64,000 nt of DNA from Antedon mediterranea (taxonomy: Eukaryota > Echinodermata > Crinoidea > Comatulida > Antedonidae): positions 5,709,001-5,773,000 of the forward strand of contig NC_092673.1 of the NCBI RefSeq assembly GCF_964355755.1. The letters run 5' to 3'. Positions 35,425 through 48,399 of the stretch are shown here, one piece after another. The notes under the pieces are model-generated. The model saw only the letters and a program-made list of their open reading frames with translations, had not been told where the DNA came from and made no database searches. The first letter of the stretch is position 1. Each line of letters starts with the position of its first letter. The translations under genes and the position numbers were made by a program.

Positions 35425-38400
35425 ATGGATTTGTTACCAAGAAGCAGTAGTGAGTTTCAGTCTGTGGATTATTGGGACAAATTTTTCAAGAAGCGTGGTG
35501 GTGCAGCATTTGAGTGGTAAAACAGACTTCAGGTTCATCTATCTCAATCCATTCATTCATCTTCTATTCATTTAATTCAGCTGCTCATCCATTCCTCCAT
35601 CCACTTACTTTATTGATGATTTCATTTATCCATTTGTCGATCAATTAATAAATTATTCATCCATCCAATCTTCTTTTACATAGCTGATTTTTCATCAATC
35701 TTTTCACCTGCATCAATCTGCCATCTACCGTGGCAACAACTCGCATTCATCCACTCACTCATTTGTCCACTCACTCACTTTATTCTTTCACTCAATCTAT
35801 TCTTTCACTCAATCTCCCACACACTTAATCTTGCACTCACTCATTCATTCATGCACTAACTCATTCATTAACCATCTACGCATTCATCTATCCACTCATT
35901 CATTCATCCACTAACTCAATCTTCCACTCAATGTTGAACCAACACATTCATCCACTCACTCCACCATTCTTACACTCACTCATTCATTCACTCACTTATT
36001 CTCTAATTTATCAATTTATTCATATCTTAATATTCACCTTTCATGCATCCAGTCCACCAGTCCGAGCATGTATACTGTATATATTTTTTCTCTTTTATAT
36101 GAAAAGGTTAAAACTAATTTTTTTTTTAGGTATGGTGAATATGGAGATCTATGTGAAATCCTGCACAAGTACAGTAAAAGCAGTAACAAGGTGCTGATGA
36201 TAGGATGTGGTAACTCAACACTGAGTGAGGACTTGTATGATGTAGGCTATCATCAGTTGATCAACATTGATATCAGTAAGGTGGTAATTAAAAACATGAC
36301 TACGAGGAACGCGTCTACAAGACCAAAGATGAAGTTTATTGAAATGGACGTGCAGAAGGTAAGTTAATACTAATATATAATTCTGAAATTGCTTTTCTGC
36401 CAATATTGCTCAGCGTGTTATCGTGAGATCAAGACTTTGAGAGTCAATAATGCTTTTCAGATTGCTTGTGTCCTAGGCACACACATAAGTTTGTCTCTCT
36501 CCACCCAGGTGTACAAGTGGGATGAATAATTAGGGTCAATCACACCTGTGCTGATTAGATCAGGTGTGTTCCATACTTGTTTGATCCAACCACGGGAGTA
36601 ATGATGCGCTTAGAGGCTTTGAGCATTAGAAACTATTATACATAATGAGAATGTTTGTCCAATGCTTATACTAATAGAGTAAAAAGTAACAAAAGGTGAC
36701 AATGTTAAATTAGCTGTAGCTCCTTGGTGGTTTAGATACACAGGTGCCAATCCCAAAGTCCTTGGTTCAAGCCATTCATGATATCAGGAGTTATCCAATG
36801 GTAAAAGTTCTGATAAAGACATTTTTTACTTTTAAAGACTCTACAAACTGTTTTGTAGAGCATTGTTTGTGAATAAATATAATATCACTTATAAACATTA
36901 TGCCTAATAAATAATAAAAATAATTAATTTTTCCAGATGACATTTGATGATAATCATTTCAATGTGGTTATTGACAAAGGAACGCTTGACGCCATTATGT
37001 CAGACTCGGAACCTGCCACAATTGAAAGTGTTCAAAACATGTTCTCAGAAATCGATCGTGTAGTTAATTATGGAGGGCGCTATATTTGTATATCATTAGC
37101 GCAACAACACATAGCAAAGGAAATAGTCACATGGTTTACAAATAAGTAAGTAATCTGAGTATCATTGCAGAGTCAAATCTGGTCTGATGTCAAAAAGAAC
37201 TCCCTCCACTCATAAAAAGTTATAAGACTTGGTATTTGTTGAAGCATTTTTTAGGTTTCATATGAATGAATTGCAAATGGAAAATTCCCTATTGTATAAT
37301 TTACTAATTTTTTAAACACGCTTTTTTACACGTTAAAGTCAAAATCGTGAACCATCTATTTTTCTGCTATTATCAAACTATCTCAAAAATATCCTGGACA
37401 TAAAAATGTAAACAATTAGTAGAGTATTCTTTTGTTGAAAAATTTAAGAATTTCTTTTTTTTAAATCTAAAAATTATCTTATCAATAGCTTTGACTTTAA
37501 CAAATATTGTTGTACTTCACATGAATACTTTATTATTGACAACACAGGTCATGGCTGGTAAGGGTACACAAGGTTATTACGGATGACAATGAAGAGAAAA
37601 AATCTGCTTTTGCTCTCCCCGTCTTCGTTTTTGTCTGTACTAAATTTAAACCAATCATGGCAAGCAAGGTACAGTATTGTAATAAAAAATCTGTTTGTTT
37701 TACCTCATACCTGTTCTACACATTCAGATGTGGCTCCATTCTCCTGAACATTTACAACCTACAATTGAATTCAGACATGCGGCGTCTATAACTTGACTAT
37801 TGTGGGGACCATTTGTTCCATCAATATTTGTTTTATGTACCGCATACCACTACACATTCAGACGTATCTCTAGCCTCTTGAAAATTTACAACGTACAATT
37901 GAATTTAGACATGCACCCTCTATAAAATGACTACTGTATGGCAATGGTTGGACCACAGTCAATATTTGTTTTATATACATCATCATATATATAGGTCTGA
38001 TCCTATAGTTGAACTCGGACATGTCCCTCATCTATAAAATGACTATTGTAGAGAAATGGTTATACAGTAATACTATTATTATATTATAGATGAATTGAAG
38101 TAATATATGATATACTGTAATCTCAGCTTTTCCTTATTCTCACAGATTTCCTCTTTTAAAGATATTGTCCATTTTGAAGTATCATAATAGTTATTAACTT
38201 TACCAACAAATTAGTTGAAAAAAAATAATTTATCCAAAATACAGACATTTTAAAAAAACTTTGTTTTCCAGTCAAAGTTTTCGATCAAAACATATCTTAT
38301 AATGCAACGCGCTTGTTTGGCTACTCTGTATGCATAATCATAAAACTTCCTGGCGATCTGTGTGAAAACACTTTCTCAACCGCGACGAGTTGTAAACAAT

Positions 38401-41400
38401 CCTAATTAGCATCATGCATAATGCATACTTCCAGATGAAATGTAATCAAATAATTTACCTGTTAATTACGTAAACTTGTTGTTTTTGGCTCGAATTTTCG
38501 ACTTAAAGTAAATAACTTTAATATTACTTTGATATGGCCAATTTAAATTTAGAATATTTTTTTTCTTCATTTTTTTGTGTTTCAAGGGACAATACATCTT
38601 TAAATTTTAGCTTTTATTTTACAATAATATATCGACAGTTTAGTATTTCTTCTATGCTGTTATTGTTTATAAATCTTAACTCAATATATTTGTATATATT
38701 ATAATCATTTTTAAAATTCAATCTCAGGCACCTTTACCACTAGATGTATTCTTCACTAAGAATTCTAGTAATCTACGGCTGGAGTCAGCTGAGGCTGTGA
38801 TAACAGCTATCAAAGCCCAGCAAGACTATCATGTGATGCGTCACTCACTAAAAACTAGGTAATCAGATAACTTTTACACAGGTAACGAATTTGTCACGCA
38901 ATTTCGTCATAAACTATTTTTACTTTGTCATGGTTGATTGATTTGATTTTATTAGATATCCTTCATGTGAAATACAAACAAAGATTTATAAAGATTATCA
39001 TAATATAATAACTCCCTCCAAGTCTGTATAACAATTATGTGACTTATTAAGTGATTTATTTCCATTGGGGTCCAAATATTTAAAATAAGAAATTGAGTAG
39101 TTTCATTAGAAACTGTGTTTAGAAAGTTTCTAATACCATTGTTTGAAATAACACATTAAACACAAAACAATCCATCTTTAAATAAGAGTTTATTTCATTC
39201 AAATTATGGAAGTCCAAATGGAATTTGTACTACAGTAAAACTGATTAAAAATGTATAAAAATACCATTGTATAGCCAGCAGATGTATATACACACAATAT
39301 GATGTGTACTGTAGATATTTAAAAATCAATAATGAAGGAACAGTAATATCTTATTTGTACTGATGCCTCTTAAATAGGTCAGTGGATGAAGAGCAGCTGT
39401 CCTTCCAGTTGTACAATGCAAAACAACCAACAACTCCCAGATTTACTCTGTTCGTTGTTGATTCAAAAGGTGCGCTTCCCCCTGCCAACAAGTTTGCTGT
39501 GTTTATTGTCCCACAAGGAAGGTCAGTATCAATGTGATGTGCCCATATATGGACATGATATCACGTCATATCACTACCATATTTGGGTATATCACTACCA
39601 TATTTGGACACATCACACTTTTTTTGTCAAACTAGTTTGATAGTGTAGACATAGCTTTAAAACATTTGAAAATAATGTTACCCATAACTCATTTTAGAGA
39701 GGTTGAGTGGTTGTTCAGTAATCCCAAGGGGCGTGTTGATCTTGCAAAGTCTGCTAGTTTCCAACGTCTTATTGTTGTGACACTTCATCGGGACAACCAA
39801 TATGAGAGTCTGAAGGCAATACAAGATGAACTGTCTGGTGATGTCATGGAGTTGGCGCCTTCTGATCTTCCTGAAAATACAAAGGTAAGTTCATGTTGTT
39901 ATTTACTTACCTTTTATAGACGAAAAATGTACTCTACAACATACTTTATGCTGAATAGATACACTGCAGCCACTTATTTGTATACCTCCCTGCTGCAGCA
40001 GTCATGCTCAGTATAAATGTACTTGTGAAATGCTGATGATACCTTATTCTATGTTCATGTAGAACATAATGATCATTATTGGTGTACTTGTACAACCTGT
40101 TGATACTTACCGTATATTTCGGTGTATAAGTCGCACCTGTGTATAAGACGCACCCCCAACTGAGAGTAAAATATCGGTATTTTTTATATCGACGCACCTT
40201 ATATTTCATCAAAACAATGTTTTTTTAAATTGTAATCAATATTATTGTGATAATATATTTTGTTATATCTACAACGGCGTCCTTTATTTAGGTTTTTTCT
40301 TACCTAGGCTCGGCCGCGCCCAGCCTCAACAAGTTCTTTCTCACTTGTTATTCATGAGTTTCGCCGCAACATCGAGTGCATGACCGTGTGTGTAACACGC
40401 ACGTGTGTGTGTGGGCTAGCCTCGCTCGATCATTTCGAGAGGGCGCACGTTTTCACAGACAATCGTATTCGATTAGTATCTATGTATCCGAGAAGTGTGT
40501 ACGCTAGGTCCATGCTATAATCACCTGGAGAATGTACTAGTCGAATACCGCACACCATGTGCCACCAAAAGAAGGGCTCGCGCTTGGGGTACGGCGATCG
40601 TGCGTATAACTACTGTATAAATAAATACTATTCCAATCGTACGACGTAAACGTTTACAAATGAAATTTTATCGGAGCGCCATAATGAACAAATCTTTTCA
40701 TCATATTTAGTATAACATCATGCCTAGGCAGAAGCAGGTTGCCGTTACGTTAGTTAGTTACTGTAGCTAGGCCTAGCCTACTCAGGCCTAGCAAACGAGG
40801 TGACGATAGCCTAGGCCTATGTACAATCTGTGTGGTGAGGCATTTATGTTCGGTGTATAAGACGCACCCTTAATTTGGAGGTCAAATTTGCGTGTCAAAA
40901 GTGCGACTTATACACCGAAATATACGGTATGCAACATTGCAATAGACACACTGCAGTCATACAGAACAATGTTATGCTCAGTATTAATGTACTCGTCTAC
41001 AACATGTTAAATAATCTCTTATTATGCTACATTGCAATAGACACACTGCAGTCATACAGAACAATGTTATGCTCAGTATTAATGTACTTGTCTACAACAT
41101 GTAGATGATCCCTTATTATGCTACATTGCAATAGACACACTGCAGTCATACAGAACAATGTTATGATCAGTATTAATGTACTTGTCTACAACATGTAGAT
41201 GATCCCTTATTATGCTACATTGCAATAGACACACTGCAGTCATACAGAACAATGTTATGATCAGTATTAATGTACTCATCTACAACATGTAGATGATCCC
41301 TTATTATGCTACATTGCAATAGACACACTGCAGTCATGCAGAACAATGTTATGATCAGTATTAATGTACTTGTCTACAACATGTAGATGATCCCTTATTA

Positions 41401-44400
41401 TGCTACATTGCAATAGACACACTGCAGTCATACAGAACAATGTTATGATCAGTATTAATGTACTTGTCTACAACATGTAGATGATCCCTTATTATGCTAC
41501 ATTGCAATAGACACACTGCAGTCATACAGAACAATGTTATGATCAGTATTAATGTACTCATCTACAACATGTAGATGATCCCTTATTATGCTACATTGCA
41601 ATAGACACACTGCAGTCATGCAGAACAATGTTATGATCAGTATTAATGTACTTGTCTACAACATGTAGATGATCCCTTATTATGCTACATTGCAATAGAC
41701 ACACTGCAGACATACAGAACAATGTTATTCTCAGTATTAATGTACTTGTCTACAACATGTAGATGATCCCTTATTATGCTACATTGCAATAGACACACTG
41801 CAGTCATACAGAACAATGTTATGATCAGTATTAATGTACTTGTCTACAACATGTAGATGATCCCTTATTATGCTACATTGCAATAGACACACTGCAGTCA
41901 TACAGAACAATGTTATGATCAGTATTAATGTACTCATCTACAACATGTAGATGATCCCTTATTATGCTACATTGCAATAGACACACTGCAGTCATACAGA
42001 ACAATGTTATGATCAGTATTAATGTACTTGTTGGATGATCACTTATTATGCTACATTGTCAAGCGGAACATAATCATTATTAATTAGCAATCCTCAAATG
42101 GAAGTAATTGTTAAAGAAGCAGTTTAAAAACATAAGTTTGCGTTAATTCTATTAGGTACCATTTTTGTCTATTGGTGATGATATTGGAAAGAGGACGATT
42201 GTTGAACGAGGTACTAGTCAATTGAGTGGAGATTTCATCATTGAGGATGTTGAAACACAGGGAGAATCTATGAGACGATTAATATTCATGAAGTCACAAC
42301 ATCATGTTCAGTCGGAGTCTAAACTAAAGAAAGGTATAAATGGAACAAAAAGAGTCCTTGTATCATTCATTCAGAGCAAGCAACTGGGGCCGGATTTATC
42401 AAACTTGCTTAGCAAAAATATCATCTTAACTTTGCCTTAAATCCTTGATTTTGCCTAAGTCAGATTTATTAATATATCTAAGCAAAAATATTTGCTTAAT
42501 TTTGTCTTAAATCTAGAACGAACAACACCCTGCCTTAAGATGAAAAATGTTGTCTTATCTCATTTCTAAAAACAGAAACATTCTTTTTGACAATGCGAGC
42601 CGGAACATTGAACGCTGTACTACGAACAATAATAAAATAATAAAAACAATAGTAGCCAGAATGCGCCCTCTCTTGTTGGGAGTAAAAACATGGAGATAAA
42701 ATGTTATAGCGCCGCCATCGCTAAGAGAAAAAAAGCTAATGCGCACGCGTAAGATAAGATTTTTCGTCTTAAGACATAATTTGCTGCCCTCTTTAATTTT
42801 GCGCATGTGCAAAGTAAAATTTACCTAAGACAATTTGATAAATAAGATTAAGTTATTTGTTTAAGCACTTCTTAAATATTTCAGCTTAAGCAAAACTATA
42901 AGCAATTACATACAAGAACGTGATTAAGTTCAAAATGGCGTCATGTGGCAACCCCTCCGTGGATCTAAACTGTTTTTGTTTTTCTATGTTTAGCAATTTT
43001 TCATACACGCAATGGTGACTTAATAAATGAATGTAACACATAAATGACAATTGAAAAATGTTTTGTATATGGAGATATATAAATTACAATAAACCAATAA
43101 ATAGGTATGTGTAAACAGATTTAAAACTTTCTTTTTTTTAGTGTCAGTGAGAAGTAAAGGAGGTAAAAGAACATCTAAAGTAGTCATAGATAGAAGCTAT
43201 ATTAGCTTTGAAACACACAAAGGCATCATAGCTGGCTTAGCACTTATTCCAAACTTTCAACAAGTTATACGTACGTATCACTAAGTATTAAGTGACGTTT
43301 ATTCCTTAGAAAATGTGGGATGAAACCCAGTTGTCTTTATTTGTCACATAATAATTATTATTTTTCATGAATTCTACATTAGTATGGTATTATATTGTAT
43401 TGTATCTATATATAAATTTACGTAAGGGCAAAGTTCGGTAAATCGAGCGTTTTTTCTAGAATGTTTACTCGATGGTATATAAAGTTGGTTAGAATCTCGG
43501 TACTGATTTTAACCACTTGATGTGGTCAGGCCGATTTTCTAAAAAAATACTATTTTGATAGATTTAATATACGTTTATACAAATGTATTGATTTGCAACA
43601 TTCCAATCTCTCAGACTCCCAGTTTGTAGGTAAATTTATGGGCCCTTAAAACTGAGATATAGCATTGCAATACTTTGACAATATTGTAAATACTGTCGTA
43701 TTAGGCATTTTTGGTTGCCATTTTAATCAAAATTTTCTTACTGTGAATGTGGTTACTGTTAGATAAACACACAAAGAAAATTTCTTACTGTGACTGTGGG
43801 TAGGCTCTACTGCTGGATATATAAACACATAATATACAAATAAAAACTTTATTACTGACAGTTGCTTCTCAATATTTGTATTAATTAATAATTATAAAAA
43901 ACATAAACTTCGTAGTGGTGTATCATTACATGTACTTTACTATTTCAATCGACTATAACAGGGACAGTTTAAAAAAAGTATTGAATCGTAAATGTTTTAC
44001 TGTGTTAATATATATTATTGTTAGGCCTTTAAAACATTTAAAACAATATTTCGTTACTGAGTGGATAAATAATATATTTAAAAATTGTTCTTCCCATCCT
44101 CTTCCACATCCCTCAACTCTAATGTTATATACAAAACACAAATTGGATTTGTTAAAATGAATTCAAATTTGGACTCATTTTTAAGACAAGTTTCTCTTTC
44201 TGAAGTAGGCCTAATTCCCAGGGTGCTAATTTTAGTTAACTACATTAATCATCGTGTCTATTTTATTCGTTTCTAAAAACGACAATGTATTGTAGTCCTG
44301 CGGTACGTACATTTGAAATTGCCAGTTTTTTAAAGCTGAAATTACTGTGTATTCGAGAACCATCTGTAGACACAACCTAGATGGTACGCGAGCGTACTAT

Positions 44401-46276
44401 CTAGTATTTTAAAGTTATGTAATAGAATGAAAGTTATTGATTAGAAATGCTATATTTTAATGTTCTGAATTTACCAATCCTGGCTTCATTATGTTATAAA
44501 ACCATATTCATATACATAATATTATTCTTATTGTTTTACATTAGAGCATCCTTGGAAGTTTCTACTTATTGGCTTAGGAGGTGGAGGTCTACCAGTAGTC
44601 TTACATTCAATGTTTCCAACAGTAAGTATTAAGATTTATTAGTCATCAAAAACTACCAATAACTAAACCCTGGGGCCCCAGAGCAACTACCCAGCATTGG
44701 AGGGCCCCTAGTGAGTGCTAAACCAGGGTGTTTCCCCCTGCATTACGCTACTGGACAAGACTATACTGTAGTAGCACTAGTAGGGCCCAGTATTGAAATC
44801 TAAACCTGATTATGAGATTACTGTATATATTACAGACAAAATAAAATTCTTAAACGTGGTTATTTTTACTTAACATAGTTTGAGGGCTATATTCAGGTTC
44901 AGACTGGAACCACTTTAATACTATGAAATGCGTTATTTCTCATGTGTAGATTGAGTTAGATGTCGTAGAATTAGACCCAGCAATTATCAAAATTGCTCAA
45001 GATAGATTTGGTGTGGTACCTGATCAAAGACTGCAGTTATTGGAAGGAGATGGTATTAGATTTATAGTGGATAACTCACAAACAAGTAAGTACATTATAA
45101 ATAAAAAAGTTAGTAAAGAAAATGAAATATTGTAAAAAAAAACATTTTTTATTGTAACATTGAATGTATATTTAGATCTATTTGTTCCTATAATGCAAAG
45201 TAGTAGTAATAATATTGATTTAAAATATTTTAAATAAAAAATGATTTGTACATTTATTGTAATTATAAACAGCAAACAGCAGACAAAAAAAAGTACTCGA
45301 TATATACTGTAATTGAAATCCTCTCAATAGTAACTCCAAGGCAGCAAGAAACCAGATAAAGTTGATGTATTTGAGACAGTATTTAATTGTACAACTTGCT
45401 CAGAGGATATATTGGGTTTTTTAAAATCTTCAGTACAAACTTTCTGTTCCTGAAGAAAAAGATTCTAATTAAATTTCTAATTGAATTGTACTATTTCTCA
45501 GATAATAATGTGTATGATGTCATCTGTTTTGATGTAAATGCAAGTGAGGGTTCAATATGGCCACCTAAAGAATTTCTACAAAAGACATTTCTACTGAAAG
45601 TTCAAACTCTCTTAAAACAGAAAGGCAAGTATTTGTTATTCTTTATTACCACCTATAATTGTTCAATTCAATTGTCCAAATTTGTATAGCATCAACAACT
45701 GTAGATGCTATACAGTTTATGATAGTCAAGTTTTGTTGACAGTGAGATAATGGGAACATCAAAAGGGCTTGACTGCTAGACTGAAGTGTTTGCATCAAAA
45801 ACATTTACCACCAGGCGATTTCTGAGAAAACTTCCTAGTAAATTGTTTGTGTATTATTTTGATTGAAAACCTCAGATTAATGTGGACAGATCTATATATA
45901 AGATATAAGAGGTTGGCAAGTGAAGTGGGCCACTTGATCTGAATTAAATAAAATTGTATTATGAAATAATAATTTGTCGTTGTTTTCTTTATTTCAAGGT
46001 CTGTTTGCATTAAATTTTGGCTGTCGAGAAGATAATTTAAAAGCATCATCATTAGCCACAATCAAGGAGGTCTTCCCAGCAATGATCATTAAACCTATTG
46101 AAGGAGAAGTGAACTGTGTTGTGTGTGCATCAAGTAACATAGACCAACAAGTATGGCAAGAAAAACAAAGTGAAAACTTACCACCAACCATTGAACTACT
46201 TCAGAATAAAGTTAAACAATTGAGCAGCGAAGAGTTTGATATTGCAGAAATGTTCTCAGAAATGCAAATACAATGA
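35425..46276 (+). CDS. METTL13: METTL13 (eEF1A lysine and N-terminal methyltransferase)
   Basis: Thirteen exons, 35425-35516, 36130-36358, 36937-37145, 37548-37668, 38728-38858, 39378-39521, 39698-39884, 42156-42333, 43142-43270, 44545-44621, 44950-45085, 45502-45624 and 45999-46276, give 2034 nt (677 residues plus stop). Human METTL13 has 699. The N-terminal methyltransferase domain starts [20 protein letters not shown] and has the SAM motif VLMIGCGNS (residues 52-60), [13 protein letters not shown] and [13 protein letters not shown]. The middle has EVEWLFSN and VMELAP. The second methyltransferase domain has [11 protein letters not shown] (about 480-490) and [12 protein letters not shown]. 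In humans the N-terminal domain methylates Lys55 of eEF1A and the C-terminal domain its N-terminus; both SAM sites look intact here. The last intron has a GC donor (AAAG|GCAAGT at 45625). Introns 6 to 9 are loaded with repeats. Confidence 0.96.
35540..36060. repeat. Degenerate 'cattcatccactcactca' simple repeat
   Basis: The pyrimidine-rich CATT/CACT repeat covers most of METTL13 intron 1, just before the acceptor at 36129. Confidence 0.85.
36711..36890 (+). mobile_element. tRNA-derived SINE in METTL13 intron 2
   Basis: 'gtagctccttggtggtttag' (A box) and 'ggttcaagcca' (B box, 36764-36774) are followed by a body ending 'ttttgtagagcattgtttgt'. The layout and tail match the minus-strand SINE at 9340-9545. 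Confidence 0.6.
37726..38065. repeat. Three tandem units of about 130 bp
   Basis: Each unit contains 'aatttacaacctacaattga' or a decayed form, 'agacatgc...tctataaaatgacta' and 'tcaatatttgttttat'. The third, near 38000, is shortest. METTL13 intron 4. Confidence 0.75.
38156..38603. mobile_element. TTAA-flanked element, family C
   Basis: TTAA (38156-38159) is followed by AGATATTGTCC. The other end 'gggacaatacatct' is followed by TTAA (38600-38603). The interior is more diverged than in the 22167 copy. METTL13 intron 4. Confidence 0.75.
39531..39658. mobile_element. Family A miniature element filling METTL13 intron 6
   Basis: Intron 6 (39522-39697) is only 176 bp. 128 bp of it is family A, starting at 'aatgtgatgtgcccatatat' nine bases after the donor and ending with the complete terminus 'gatagtgtagacatagcttt' about 40 bp before the next exon. 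Confidence 0.85.
40110..40929. mobile_element. TA-flanked inverted-repeat element
   Basis: The ends 'taccgtatatttcggtgtat' plus 'aagtcgcac' and 'gtgcgacttatacaccgaaa' plus 'tatacggta' are perfect inverted repeats with TA at both borders. Subterminal 'tataagacgcaccc' copies are repeated. The interior has no ORF. It sits at the left border of the 94-bp satellite in METTL13 intron 7. Confidence 0.9.
40931..42060. repeat. 94-bp tandem satellite, about 12 copies
   Basis: The unit starts 'attgcaatagacacactgca', with starts at 40936, 41031, 41125, 41219 and every 94 bp on. Variants ('tactcatctac' versus 'tacttgtctac', 'tcatgcag' versus 'tcatacag') recur in the same order about every three units between 41231 and 41795, a higher-order trimer. 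METTL13 intron 7. Single units survive near 48050 and 52370. Confidence 0.95.
42390..42905. mobile_element. Inverted-repeat element with 'cttaagcaaa' ends
   Basis: The left part 'ggatttatcaaacttgctta' and 'gcaaaaatatttgcttaat' is mirrored near 42830-42890 by 'atttgataaataagattaag' and 'cagcttaagcaaaac'. The interior is non-coding. A partial relative is at 16060-16270. METTL13 intron 8. Confidence 0.6.
43405..44405. mobile_element. Dispersed repeat D, about 1 kb, complete copy
   Basis: It starts 'tctatatataaatttacgta' and ends 'cctagatggtacgcgagcgt'. The same left half is at 56680-57390 and the same right half at 63364-64000. No ORF was recognised, and the class is unknown. METTL13 intron 9. 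Confidence 0.8.
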
Positions 46277-46347
46277 ATCGTTGATACTGTAGCATTAACA
46301 TTGGGTAAATGTGCATAGGAAGCACCAACACCTGGTAATATTAAAAG

Positions 46348-46895
46348 TTAAAGACCCATTCCCTACATTTATTTAGATCTATAGTTTAAGATCACAAACT
46401 ACATTAATGCAAAAATAAATACTATGTGGTCCTATTAAGAAAACTTTTTTCGTCTTTAAATGTTTAAAAATGTGAAAAATAAGGCGACTTTAATCATTTT
46501 AGCGGCCCGCTATAAATCCCAACATGCATTGCACGCGGATTGATATTTTTGTTTTTCTTCTGTAAATCTCCCACTTTTCGATCGAGGCCAAAACAAATAG
46601 AAGACTCCTAACTTTTCAGCTAAAATACTGGGTTTCCCCCAATTTGTATCAATGGAGTCTGTCAAAAACAGAAAGATAATGAATGCAGCAACTATACAAC
46701 GTCAGGCTAGGCCTTGGGCTAACGTACCATGTTTGCACCGCGAGCTACTTAGGTAGTGCATTGTTTCTCTCTTTTTATAATTTACCATAAAACGCAAATT
46801 TAAGGCAAGGAATGACCTGGTTTAATGTTTTTAAAGTAATATATATATGTATTATTTTTACAAAACGTCACAAATTGTAGGGAATGGGTCTTTAA
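46348..46895. mobile_element. TTAA-flanked element, family B, opposite orientation
   Basis: TTAA plus AGACCCATTCCCTAC at the left; GTAGGGAATGGGTCT plus TTAA at the right. The interior is the reverse complement of 9844-10477. It lies 70 bp after the METTL13 stop, probably in the 3'UTR. Confidence 0.88.
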
Positions 46896-47494
46896 CTTAT
46901 GAGGATAAAAATGGAGAAGGAGCAGGCAACTTGTATATGATTTTGGAAAGAAACAGTTTTATATATTTATTTCCTTTAAATTAACTGAAATTTTTAAAAA
47001 CAATCTTTTTCTCTCCAATAAAAAACAAAATAGTATAATTAGTATAAGATGTATACAAAAATCTTGCTTTTTGTCAATAATATTTAAAAAATGCTAATGT
47101 ACAATATACAAATTTCATGTATTATTAACATTGAGTGGATAGAGTTCAAGAATTGCATTGTGGGCTATGACATAATTAACCTACAAATTGATTGCAAAGT
47201 TATGATTCTTTATTTTAACCAGGATGTGTTTGTTTTTCAAGATATGGAAACAAACATTAATATTCTATGGTACTTCTAGAAGGTCAACTTAAAGGCAATC
47301 ATAACTAAAAAAAAATGAGAGGAATTATCTAATACGGCATCAATCGGTTATGTCAGTTTGAAAAAAATACCGTAAATATGCACCACATCCTCAATTTAAA
47401 TCTTCTCTGCATCCAAAACTACCCTTGTAAAACAAAGTTAAATAAATAATAAATAAAACAAAACATTTATATCTTTCTTTGATGTCCTTATATG
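46896..47494. other. AT-rich intergenic DNA, no gene seen
   Basis: Located downstream of METTL13. Only short ORFs without recognisable motifs are present. Confidence 0.5.
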
Positions 47495-47565
47495 CAAAAT
47501 GTAAGACACAATATCATGTTCAGTCTGAGTCTAAACTAAAGAAAGGTGTAAATGAAACAAAAAAT
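47495..47565 (+). pseudogene. Fragment of METTL13 exon 8 and its donor
   Basis: 'caatatcatgttcagtctga' plus 'gtctaaactaaagaaaggt' repeats the end of exon 8 (42300-42335) with few changes, including the splice donor and 'aaatgaaacaaaaa' beyond it. It is a third trace of this locus. Confidence 0.75.
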
Positions 47566-48399
47566 ATATGCAAACCAAATTGTACATCTAAACTAAGATA
47601 AGCATACATTTATTAAAACTAATGTCTTTTACACTGAATACAACACAATTAACACAATTATAAAAATATAAACTGGAATTATACCAGGACTAGAATAGAT
47701 TGGCCCAAATAATCATAAAAAAGCAAATTTAGCAGGAAGTTTAATACCCAAGAAATAATTTATAAATATTACAGACATTGAAAGGGCAATTTAGGAGATA
47801 AACAAAAACAAATATTTACATTATTGATAACCAAGATATTTTGAGGCCTAGTGCATTGTCCATAAAACAAGTATGTGTGTCCAGATGTTGTAAGCTTAGA
47901 TAAGAAGAAATTGTAGAAAAATAAGAAAGAAGAAATGAGATTTAAAAAGAGATAAAACTTTTATCCAAGGACCATTATGTAATTAACACAAAAACCATTG
48001 ATTGTAGATTGCACTACAGAATATTAAAAATATTGTTATGATCTATCTCATCTACAACGTGCTGATGATCCCTTATAGTCCAGTCAATCTAGTGATATTT
48101 AGAGGTAAACCCACCACAAATTGCAATAGTAACGAAACATTGATTTTTTCATTCCAAATGTAGTTTAGAATGACATATTAAAAGTCACCGAAAATTGAAG
48201 CATTGGAACACATTATTTTTTACGTAATCTCAACAACTATATAGTGATTTTATTCCGTCAATATTTTTGGGGTAGGGGTAACATTTATGCCCATAACTTG
48301 TGGGTTTATAATCCAATCTCAATAATCTTGATATCAATGTGTAGAATATATATTTCTTTCTAAAATGCAATTTAAAAAAACAAAATACAACACTTATTT

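Noticed and set aside
39386-39640. Plus-strand ORF across METTL13 exon 6 and the element
   Set aside because: Wrong frame for METTL13 and it continues into the family A element.
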